From: Lachnoclostridium sp. UBA7122
GTDB taxonomy: Bacteria; Bacillota; Clostridia; Lachnospirales; Lachnospiraceae
DNA: 8,147 nt
Direction: 5' to 3'
NCBI GenBank assembly: GCA_002493085.1
Contig: DKXQ01000055.1
Location: 1-8,147, forward strand
Positions within the stretch are counted from its first letter, which is position 1. Each line of letters begins with the position of its first letter. Under the pieces are notes generated by a model that worked only from the letters and a program-made list of their open reading frames with translations, made no database searches and was not told where the DNA came from. The position numbers were made by a program, and so were the translations under genes. Below are positions 1 to 5,866 of this stretch, in pieces.

Positions 1-5
1 AGTAT

Positions 6-27
6 ATGTGTATATAAATATACATAT
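6..27. repeat. AT-rich inverted repeat upstream of the chemoreceptor gene
   Basis: Two 10-base arms (6-15 and 18-27) are complementary apart from one G/T pair and are separated by two bases. The repeat lies just upstream of the AAAGGAGG ribosome site (33-40) of the chemoreceptor gene. It could be an operator or promoter-region dyad, but in such AT-rich DNA it may be chance. The receptor's promoter is probably cut off by the window edge. Confidence 0.3.
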
Positions 28-45
28 TTTTAAAAGGAGGAACAT

Positions 46-1725
46 ATGTTTAAGAACATGAAAGTTAAAGCAAGCCTGGCTCTTGGATTCGGTATAACCA
101 TTATTATTTCCGTTTCTATAATTGTTGTAATGATGCTTATCATAAATTACCAGAATGATACATATGCAAGTATTATTGACAGACAGGTCAGGTCAAATGA
201 ATTGATTCTGGAGTGCCGTATCAGCACTAATAATGCTGCACGTAATGTAAGGGATATGGCATTAGACCCATCAAACGCAGATAATGATGCACTTAAAGCC
301 AGTATAGATGAAGCTCTGGCAGAACTTGAAGCAACTATTGCAGAGCTTGTAGAGGCCTATCCACTGTCTGACAGCAGGGTAAATGATTACACTAATGCAA
401 TACGGGCGTGGTATAGTGAAGTGCCGGACATTCTGAATGCAGTCCAGTCTGGAAACCAGCGGGAAGCCGTAAGACTGATTAAGAACAATTGTACACCAAA
501 GTTAAATGATATGATTGGTACTGCCAAAGAAATATCTGCAAACTTACTGGAAGAACAGAATAGCATTATTGCAAAGCAGGAACAGCAAAGTAATCTTGCA
601 AAGACTATAATGATTACAACCACTGTAATTGCCACATGCTTTGTAATATTTATGGCTATACAGATTATCCTTAGCATTACACGCCCGGTAAAGCAGGTTA
701 GTGTTGCGCTCAAAGGCTTTAGCGAAGGAAAACTGGATATTCCTGTACAATATAGCAGCCGCAATGAACTAGGTGGTATGTGTGAGGCTTTGAGGACGAG
801 CCAGAATGTGCTGTCTGAAGTTATAGGTGATGAATGTTATGTATTAGAAGAGATGGCAAATGGCAACTTTGATATTGATACAAAGGATGAAAGCATCTAT
901 GTAGGGGAACTCTCCAGCATATTAAGGTCTTTGCGTACAATTAACAGAAACTTGTGCAGTACGCTTGGGCAGATTATGCACAGTGCTGGCCAGGTGGCTA
1001 ATGAAGCAATGCAGGTGTCAAACGGGTCACAATCCCTGGCACAGGGCTCTACTGAACAGGCGGGCTCTGTTGAGCAGCTTGCAAGCACAATATCAGAGAT
1101 ATCCAATAATTCTAAAAATAATGCCCACAACAGTGAACAGGCGAGCAACCAGTCAAAGCTTGCAGGAAAGCAGGTTGAAGAAAGTGTCGGGCTTATGGAT
1201 GATATGGTACTTGCGATGGAAAAAATACTGGTTTCTTCAAACGAAATCGGCAAAATCATTGCTACTATTGAAAATATCGCATTCCAGACAAACATACTTG
1301 CATTAAATGCAGCAGTTGAAGCAAGCCGTGCAGGTGAAGCAGGCAAAGGATTTGCTGTAGTGGCAGAAGAGGTTCGTGGTCTGGCTGCTAAGTCAGATGA
1401 AGCTGCGAAAGCGACTAAAAACCTTATTGAAAAATCAATGCTTACTGTCAATGAAGGCAGCGATATTGTAAAAAGTGTATCAGATTCACTGACAAAGACA
1501 GTAGAAATATCTAAACAGGTACTTGAATCTGTACATTTGATTAAACAGGCAACTGCAGAAGAATTTGAATCCATCGAACAGGTGACAAGAGGAATTAACG
1601 AAATTTCATGTGTGGTACAGACAAACTCTGCTACAAGTGAAGAATTTGCAGCTACAAGTACAGAACTGTCCAACCAGGCAGCTTTAATGAAAGAACTGTT
1701 AAGCAGATTCAGGCTGCACAATTAA
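46..1725 (+). CDS. Methyl-accepting chemotaxis protein (membrane chemoreceptor)
   Basis: This 559-residue protein is a transmembrane chemoreceptor that would control CheA kinase through CheW. A first TM helix spans about residues 11-34. A mostly helical extracytoplasmic domain (about 35-185) follows, which looks like a four-helix-bundle ligand domain. TM2 is at about 186-210. A HAMP domain follows (about 211-264, starting ITRPVKQV), then a second HAMP-like segment (about 257-310, with EEMANGNFDID). The cytoplasmic signalling hairpin runs to the end. Its highly conserved tip region is at about 408-447 and includes AFQTNILALNAAVEASRAGE and FAVVAEEVRGLA. Glu/Gln/Ala/Ser-rich helices on both sides hold likely methylation sites, for example SEEFAATSTELS near 531-542. 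There is no C-terminal CheR-tethering pentapeptide. The start has an excellent AAAGGAGG site five bases upstream. No other chemotaxis gene is in the window, so this looks like an orphan receptor with its own terminator. The ligand cannot be read from the sequence. Confidence 0.96.
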   Translation: MFKNMKVKASLALGFGITIIISVSIIVVMMLIINYQNDTYASIIDRQVRSNELILECRISTNNAARNVRDMALDPSNADNDALKASIDEALAELEATIAELVEAYPLSDSRVNDYTNAIRAWYSEVPDILNAVQSGNQREAVRLIKNNCTPKLNDMIGTAKEISANLLEEQNSIIAKQEQQSNLAKTIMITTTVIATCFVIFMAIQIILSITRPVKQVSVALKGFSEGKLDIPVQYSSRNELGGMCEALRTSQNVLSEVIGDECYVLEEMANGNFDIDTKDESIYVGELSSILRSLRTINRNLCSTLGQIMHSAGQVANEAMQVSNGSQSLAQGSTEQAGSVEQLASTISEISNNSKNNAHNSEQASNQSKLAGKQVEESVGLMDDMVLAMEKILVSSNEIGKIIATIENIAFQTNILALNAAVEASRAGEAGKGFAVVAEEVRGLAAKSDEAAKATKNLIEKSMLTVNEGSDIVKSVSDSLTKTVEISKQVLESVHLIKQATAEEFESIEQVTRGINEISCVVQTNSATSEEFAATSTELSNQAALMKELLSRFRLHN

Positions 1726-1752
1726 TTTTATAAAATATTGGCATAAAGGGTT

Positions 1753-1804
1753 TAATGCCGCCAGGCGTATATTTTCAATCCATCTGGCGGCATTAGCTTT
1801 TTTT
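1753..1804 (+). terminator. Rho-independent terminator of the chemoreceptor gene
   Basis: A perfect 12-bp stem (TAATGCCGCCAG at 1753-1764, CTGGCGGCATTA at 1784-1795) encloses a 19-base loop. It is followed by GC and seven T (1798-1804). It starts 27 bases after the chemoreceptor stop codon. The GC-rich stem stands out against the AT-rich surroundings. Confidence 0.93.
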
Positions 1805-1829
1805 ACTTTATGGGAAAGCGCTTTATAAT
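1802..1829 (+). promoter_or_regulatory. Candidate promoter of the ABC transporter / two-component module
   Basis: A perfect TATAAT -10 box (1824-1829) lies 16 bases downstream of a weak -35 match, TTTACT (1802-1807, four of six). The -35 overlaps the T-tract of the preceding terminator, a common compact arrangement. Transcription would start near 1836 and leave a leader of about 105 bases before the GTG start of the ATPase. The -10 is convincing; the -35 and the assignment are inference. Confidence 0.45.
1813..1826. promoter_or_regulatory. cre-like palindrome (possible CcpA site) over the -10 region
   Basis: The segment GGAAAGCGCTTTAT contains the perfect palindrome AAAGCGCTTT (1815-1824). 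This is the core of the strong Bacillus-type catabolite-responsive element TGAAAGCGCTTTCA, matched at 11 of 14 positions here; the outer half-site bases are the mismatches. It sits in the promoter spacer and touches the -10 box, where a bound repressor would block transcription. Binding by CcpA is inference only. Confidence 0.35.
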
Positions 1830-1879
1830 ATTTGTAAGAACTTTGCAAGAATTTCCTGCTTTAATAAAAGTATCAGAAA

Positions 1880-1895
1880 ATACAGGGAACTGTAT
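1880..1895. promoter_or_regulatory. Perfect 6-bp inverted repeat in the ATPase leader
   Basis: ATACAG (1880-1885) and CTGTAT (1890-1895) are perfectly complementary around GGAA. In RNA this would be a short hairpin with a GNRA-type tetraloop. In DNA it is a dyad of the size that some BceR-like regulators bind, although their reported motif has a different ACA-TGT spacing. It lies about 45 bases upstream of the GTG start, between the candidate promoter and the gene. Its role is unknown. Confidence 0.3.
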
Positions 1896-1940
1896 GGAAA
1901 AAGATATATGGTTCTTAAACAAGGAAGGAATGGTGATATT

Positions 1941-2582
1941 GTGAAGATACTTGAGGTAAAGGATGTATTTAAGTATTATGGCAGCGGGGAAAATCTTGTT
2001 AAGGCAGTTGACGGGATTAGTTTTTCTGTTGAAAAAGGAGAATTTGTAGCAATAGCTGGCACAAGCGGCTCTGGCAAGACAACACTGTTAAACCTGATTG
2101 GCGGGCTTGATTTTCTGGATAAGGGAAAGATATGGATTGAAGGGCAGGAAATTTCTGGTTTTAGTCCAGATGAACTGACAATTTTCCGAAGAAGAAAGAT
2201 TGGATTTGTATTCCAGAATTATAATCTGGTAACAGTTCTTACTTCTTATAAAAATATTGTAATGCCTGTCAGGCTTGATGGTAACAGGCCTGATAACAAG
2301 TATATAAAACGCATTGCTTCTGTACTTGGCATTGAAAATAAATTAAAAGCACATCCAAACCAGTTATCTGGAGGACAGCAGCAGAGAGTGGCTATTGCCA
2401 GGGCTCTTTCTGCAAAACCTGCGCTTATTCTTGCAGATGAGCCAACTGGAAATCTTGATTCTAAAACAAGCCAGGAAGTAATAGGGCTTTTAAAGACAAC
2501 AAGCCAGGAATTTGCACAGACAATTATTATGATTACCCATAATGAAGAGATTGCACAGCTTGCCATACGCAAAGTATTATGA
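1941..2582 (+). CDS. ABC transporter ATP-binding protein (MacB/BceA type), C-terminally truncated
   Basis: This is the cytoplasmic ATPase of an FtsX/MacB/BceAB-like transporter, a family used for export or for resistance to and sensing of antimicrobial peptides. Numbered from the chosen start, the motifs are Walker A GTSGSGKTT (40-48), Q-loop Q92, signature LSGGQ (142-146), Walker B LILADEP (162-168), D-loop NLDS (171-174) and H-loop H200. All catalytic motifs are present. The GTG start at 1941 is preferred because the protein then begins MKILEVKDV, as relatives do, and GGAAGG lies 12 bases upstream. An ATG at 1908 would add 11 non-conserved residues. Relatives run about 225-250 residues, while this one ends at 213. 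After EEIAQLA the usual 'DRIxRIxDG' strand and tail are missing and a stop follows at once. The permease frame overlaps its last 41 bases. I read this as the upstream edge of a deletion. ATP hydrolysis may survive, but folding or coupling to the membrane part is doubtful. Confidence 0.9.
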   Translation: MKILEVKDVFKYYGSGENLVKAVDGISFSVEKGEFVAIAGTSGSGKTTLLNLIGGLDFLDKGKIWIEGQEISGFSPDELTIFRRRKIGFVFQNYNLVTVLTSYKNIVMPVRLDGNRPDNKYIKRIASVLGIENKLKAHPNQLSGGQQQRVAIARALSAKPALILADEPTGNLDSKTSQEVIGLLKTTSQEFAQTIIMITHNEEIAQLAIRKVL

Positions 2583-4041
2583 TATAAATAATTCCATTTT
2601 TCTTGTTATCATATTTGCGGCAGCCTTTTCAGCTGGAACTGTATGGATAAGCGGCCAGATAGCACTATCCCTGGCAATGAAGATATCTCCTGTAGCAGCT
2701 TTAAAATATTACAATCCAGGAAAGAAAAAGAAAATACTGGCAGCAGCCTCTTTTGCACTGGGTGGTATTTTATTTTGTGCGGTATTTACTGTATTTGCTG
2801 GATATAATACAGAATGGATGGTAAGCCGGACGAATGAATCAGATTTTGTTATTGAACAGTGGCATGCCCGCCAGCTTATGTATGAGCCATATGAACCAGT
2901 AACAGAAGAATTTATACAAAGTATCCGCAATCTTAGTTTTGTAAAAGAAAGTTATCTTTTCTACCGTGCCAGGAGCGGAAGGTGCAACAAGATGGATAAG
3001 AGCGGAATATTTAAGGAATCCCTGGGAGAGGTTAAAATGGAAGGGCATTATAGGGAGGTTATGAAAAAGGAATACCAGAAACTGAAGATGGAAAAGGAAG
3101 ACTGGAACTGGCTGGTAAAAAATGGAAGAGCAGAAACAGGTATTATTGGAATGGAGCCAGGTGCACTGGATATGGAAATTAAAAATATGGATGTCCTGGA
3201 TGGAAAGCCAGATGCCAACTTGTTTGCATCAGGCAATTATCTGATTTACCAGCCATTTGATATTCCACCAGATATAGATAAAAAAGAGTATCTGAAATAT
3301 GGAATGAAAGCAGGAGATAAAGTTAAACTTTCTTTCTGGAATCCTGGCTGCAAAAAATATAATACAAAAGAATTTACTGTAATGGCAGTTGCAGATGTGA
3401 AGGATGACAATTATGCAGGGAGTATAGAAAAGGATATACAGTTTGTTATCCCAGATACAACATTCCGGGATATCTATGGCGGTTATGCAAAAAAAATGAT
3501 TAGTGCATTACATATTAATACATCAGGACAAAATTTGAAAGCAGAACAGGAAATATTAAATCAGATGGTGAAAGATAATTTTAATCTCCAGATAAGATTA
3601 AACTCTAAATATAAAACACAGAAAGATGAAGAAAATAAAAGGGTCCAGGAGATGTATATTGGAATGGTATTTGGTCTTATTGTTGCAGTTATAGGTTTGG
3701 TAAATATTGTAAATACACTTGTGACAGACGTAATGTCAAGGAAACTTGAATTTGCAACAATGCAGTCAGTTGGGATGACAAAGCGCCAGATGGCTGTAAA
3801 TATATGTCTTAATGGTATGCAAATGGGTGCAGGCGGTGGTATTTTAATCTGCCTTCTTGCCTTTCCGGCAGCCCAGCTGCTGGCATCACTTCTTTTTATA
3901 AGATATGTTCCATCTATGTATATAGTGTCTTGTATTCTTGCTTTAGCAGCAGCATTTCTAGCTGTGTGTACTACCAGTTGCATTTTAACCATAAGCCTGA
4001 ATAAAAAAACAGTTATAGAACGGCTAAGAGAAGCAGAGTAA
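2542..4041 (+). CDS. ABC transporter permease (FtsX/MacB family), N-terminal half missing
   Basis: The open frame encodes up to 499 residues, against roughly 780-850 for complete two-FtsX-domain permeases of this type. The first 10-13 residues are read from the ATPase gene in another frame. Recognisable permease begins near residue 14-19 with the last TM helix of the first FtsX domain (about 19-37), followed by KISPVAALKYY (47-57), the usual end of that domain. Next come a TM (about 66-86), a large extracytoplasmic domain (about 90-368, MacB periplasmic-core-like) and the C-terminal FtsX domain with TMs at about 371-394, 430-452 and 458-485. The FtsX motif SRKLEFATMQSVGMTKRQM is at 399-417. 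The ATG at 2542 has no ribosome site, and neither does the internal Met 46, so the real start is uncertain. Translation would have to couple to the ATPase stop at 2580-2582. The rest of the frame is clean, which suggests a recent deletion or a still-expressed half permease. It is probably non-functional as a normal transporter. Confidence 0.75.
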   Translation: MKRLHSLPYAKYYDINNSIFLVIIFAAAFSAGTVWISGQIALSLAMKISPVAALKYYNPGKKKKILAAASFALGGILFCAVFTVFAGYNTEWMVSRTNESDFVIEQWHARQLMYEPYEPVTEEFIQSIRNLSFVKESYLFYRARSGRCNKMDKSGIFKESLGEVKMEGHYREVMKKEYQKLKMEKEDWNWLVKNGRAETGIIGMEPGALDMEIKNMDVLDGKPDANLFASGNYLIYQPFDIPPDIDKKEYLKYGMKAGDKVKLSFWNPGCKKYNTKEFTVMAVADVKDDNYAGSIEKDIQFVIPDTTFRDIYGGYAKKMISALHINTSGQNLKAEQEILNQMVKDNFNLQIRLNSKYKTQKDEENKRVQEMYIGMVFGLIVAVIGLVNIVNTLVTDVMSRKLEFATMQSVGMTKRQMAVNICLNGMQMGAGGGILICLLAFPAAQLLASLLFIRYVPSMYIVSCILALAAAFLAVCTTSCILTISLNKKTVIERLREAE

Positions 4042-4063
4042 TATATACAGGAGGGGCAGGGAT

Positions 4064-4747
4064 ATGGCCAGAGTTTTGATCGTAGAAGATGACAGGGATT
4101 TAAGAAATGGTATAGCATGTGTTCTGGAAAAAGAAGGATATGAGGTAAAAACAGCAGGCAGTTTATTTGAATTGCAAGCTGCACCCACCTCTTGGGCAGA
4201 TGCGCTTCTTCTTGATATTACACTGCCAGATGGCAGCAGCAGGAATTATTTGAAAAAATTAAGGGAAGTTTCCGATGTGCCATGTATCTTTCTAACTGCC
4301 CATAGTACAGAAATGGATATGATTGAAGGGTTTGATGCAGGAGCTGATGATTATATAACAAAACCATTTTCTGTACCTGTTTTATTAAGAAGGTTAAAAG
4401 CAGTACTTAGCCGTACACAAAAAGAACAGGGCACAAAATACTGCACCAGAGGGCTTGTATATGATTTTCAGGAAAAAACATTGACAAAAGAAGGAGTTTT
4501 AGTACCTTTAACTAAAACAGAAACCAAGCTATTAGAAATTTTCATCCAGAACAGGAACCAGGTGCTTACTACAGAAATACTGCTTGGGAAGATATGGGAT
4601 ATTGATAGTAATTTTGTAGATAAAAATACTTTAAGTGTCGCTGTTGTAAGGCTTAGGACAAAGATTGAAAAAGACAGGAAGCATCCAGAATGGATTAAAA
4701 ATGTATTTGGCATTGGATATAAATGGAGTGACAAAGATGAAGAATGA
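4064..4747 (+). CDS. OmpR/PhoB-family response regulator
   Basis: This is a 227-residue DNA-binding response regulator. The receiver domain (about 1-118) has the acidic pocket E8/D9, phospho-acceptor D51 in LLLDITLPDG, T78 and K100 in ITKPF. A short linker leads to an OmpR-type winged helix (about 128-223) containing LTKTETKLLEIF and, near the end, VFGIGYKW, typical of the wing. A strong AGGAGGGG site (4049-4056) lies seven bases before the ATG. The gene starts 22 bases after the permease stop and its end overlaps the kinase gene, so it is cotranscribed with both. It would be phosphorylated by the downstream kinase. By analogy with BceR-like systems it would control a transporter operon, perhaps its own. 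All key residues are present, in contrast to the damaged transporter upstream. Confidence 0.95.
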   Translation: MARVLIVEDDRDLRNGIACVLEKEGYEVKTAGSLFELQAAPTSWADALLLDITLPDGSSRNYLKKLREVSDVPCIFLTAHSTEMDMIEGFDAGADDYITKPFSVPVLLRRLKAVLSRTQKEQGTKYCTRGLVYDFQEKTLTKEGVLVPLTKTETKLLEIFIQNRNQVLTTEILLGKIWDIDSNFVDKNTLSVAVVRLRTKIEKDRKHPEWIKNVFGIGYKWSDKDEE

Positions 4748-5774
4748 CAGAATAGAAATGAAGATAATTGTTATATCTGCATTTGCAGCATGGCTGCTGT
4801 CCCTGGCAGCATTTACTATTATGTCTTTTAAGATGGTAACAACATTTATCTATCTTATATTTGTCTATGGAATATGGAACCTGGCAATTTTTTCTATAGC
4901 ATATCTGGCAATTGCAAAAAAAATAACAGATGTCCTGCAGCGGGTAGATGACTGTATACAAGATATGATTGATGGATGCCCTGCCAGCCGGTTTTCAGAG
5001 AAAGAAGATTCTTTATTAGGTAAATTCCAGCACCAGTTAGTAAAATTATACCAGATTCTTAATGTTTCCCAGGAAAGGGAAAAGAAATTGCGCAAAGAAA
5101 TAAGCAGCCTGGTGGCAGACCTAATCCACCAGATTAACACACCACTTACCAATATACAGATTTATTCTGGCTTTTTAATGCAAGATGAACTTACAACAAA
5201 GGAAAAAGAAAAGATTTGTGAAATTATAAACCATCAGATTCAAAAACTCAGGTGGTTTGGGGAGGGATTTAACAAGACAGCACAATTAGAAGACGATATA
5301 AGAAAGCTGAAACCAAAATGCCAGCCTGTTTTGCCGGTGGTTCTTTCGGCTATTGATAATATCTCTGTTAAAGCAAAGATACACAGGGATGAAATTATAT
5401 TCTCTGGCGAACAGGATGCAGAAGCATTTTATGACAGTAAATGGACAGAAGAGGCTGTTTTTAACTTACTGGATAATGCAGTAAAATATGGCAAAGATGA
5501 TAGTAGTATTTTAATGAATATAACATCATATGAGCTTTATGTCAGAATAGATGTCATAAATTATGGAGAACCAATTCCAAAAGAAGAATATACTGCTATT
5601 TTTAACAGATATTACAGAGGTGGAAATGCAGCGTGTATTAAAGAAGGAGTAGGGCTTGGGCTTTATCTGTCGCGCCAGGTTGCCACAGGCCAGGGTGGAT
5701 ATATCAAGGTTGGAAATTACCAGGGAAAAGGGAATATATTTAGCCTGTTTTTATTAAAAACTTCTACAATTTGA
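4737..5774 (+). CDS. Sensor histidine kinase, short two-TM (BceS-like, intramembrane-sensing) type
   Basis: This 345-residue membrane kinase has two TM helices (about 9-31 and 36-60) separated by only a few residues, so it has no extracytoplasmic sensor domain. This is the layout of intramembrane-sensing kinases such as BceS, which take their signal from a partner ABC transporter. A linker and dimerisation helix follow, with phospho-acceptor H131 in LIHQINTPLTNI. The ATPase domain has the N-box LLDNAVKYG (N247), a G1-like NYGEPI (275-280) and the G2 box EGVGLGL (303-309). I chose the ATG at 4737 because GGAG (4725-4728) lies eight bases upstream and the TM helix then comes near the N-terminus. 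An upstream ATG at 4665 would add 24 residues that are only the regulator gene read in another frame. The gene overlaps the regulator by 11 bases, which implies translational coupling. Its likely transporter partner is the truncated permease upstream. Confidence 0.93.
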   Translation: MKNDRIEMKIIVISAFAAWLLSLAAFTIMSFKMVTTFIYLIFVYGIWNLAIFSIAYLAIAKKITDVLQRVDDCIQDMIDGCPASRFSEKEDSLLGKFQHQLVKLYQILNVSQEREKKLRKEISSLVADLIHQINTPLTNIQIYSGFLMQDELTTKEKEKICEIINHQIQKLRWFGEGFNKTAQLEDDIRKLKPKCQPVLPVVLSAIDNISVKAKIHRDEIIFSGEQDAEAFYDSKWTEEAVFNLLDNAVKYGKDDSSILMNITSYELYVRIDVINYGEPIPKEEYTAIFNRYYRGGNAACIKEGVGLGLYLSRQVATGQGGYIKVGNYQGKGNIFSLFLLKTSTI

Positions 5775-5783
5775 AAAAAAGTA

Positions 5784-5812
5784 TTGACAATACAGGTCTA
5801 ATGTGTTAAACT
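5784..5812 (+). promoter_or_regulatory. Promoter of the BlaI-like / M56 operon
   Basis: A perfect TTGACA -35 box (5784-5789), a 17-base spacer and TAAACT as -10 (5807-5812, four of six) form a good housekeeping promoter. Transcription would start near 5819, about 45 bases before the TTG start. The -10 lies inside the upstream dyad, so a repressor bound there would exclude RNA polymerase. Confidence 0.8.
5796..5811. promoter_or_regulatory. Candidate BlaI-type operator 1
   Basis: GTCTAATGTGTTAAAC is a near-perfect 16-bp dyad that covers most of the -10 box. It is nearly identical to the reverse complement of operator 2, whose centre is 24 bases downstream. A dyad at this place is what a dimeric BlaI/MecI-family repressor that controls its own operon would need. 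Binding is inferred from position, symmetry and the adjacent gene. Confidence 0.7.
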
Positions 5813-5819
5813 AAATAAA

Positions 5820-5835
5820 GTTTAATGCATTAGAC
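5820..5835. promoter_or_regulatory. Candidate BlaI-type operator 2
   Basis: GTTTAATGCATTAGAC is a 16-bp dyad with a single asymmetric pair. It lies at or just after the predicted transcription start. With operator 1 it fits the pattern GTYTAATGYRTTARAC, with centres 24 bp apart, a little over two helical turns. That spacing would put two repressor dimers on nearly the same face of the DNA. Confidence 0.7.
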
Positions 5836-5845
5836 TTTTTTACAA

Positions 5846-5866
5846 GAAGGAGGCTGGACTACTTTG
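5846..5866 (+). promoter_or_regulatory. Ribosome binding site that fixes the TTG start of the repressor gene
   Basis: GAAGGAGG (5846-5853) ends ten bases before TTG (5864-5866). No ATG or GTG in this frame lies near it, and the BlaI-family helix-turn-helix starts within the first residues, so the TTG is the only reasonable start. Confidence 0.8.

Larger units (their letters stand above)
5796..5841 (+). terminator. Operator pair that can also act as terminator for the upstream kinase gene
   Basis: The two dyads together form one long inverted repeat. The 17-base arms (5796-5812 and 5819-5835) differ at two adjacent positions, the loop is six bases (5813-5818), and six T follow (5836-5841). 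RNA reading through from the kinase gene would contain both arms and could fold and terminate. RNA started at the local promoter (near 5819) would hold only the right arm and escape. The stem is AT-rich, so efficiency is uncertain. No other terminator follows the kinase gene. Confidence 0.5.

Noticed and set aside
897..1721. 274-codon open frame on the minus strand inside the chemoreceptor gene
   Set aside because: It mirrors the codon pattern of the conserved signalling domain, has no ribosome site and resembles no known protein family I recognise.
1843..1873. Second possible promoter (TTGCAA with an AT-rich -10) upstream of the ATPase
   Set aside because: No acceptable -10 box lies at the right spacing; the TATAAT at 1824 is much better.
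1908..1940. Upstream ATG extending the ABC ATPase by 11 residues
   Set aside because: The extension (MVLKQGRNGDI) is unlike family N-termini. The GTG at 1941 gives MKILEVKDV and has GGAAGG upstream. The longer form cannot be fully excluded.
4665..4736. Upstream ATG extending the histidine kinase by 24 residues
   Set aside because: The added residues are the regulator gene read in another frame, and there is a good ribosome site for the ATG at 4737.
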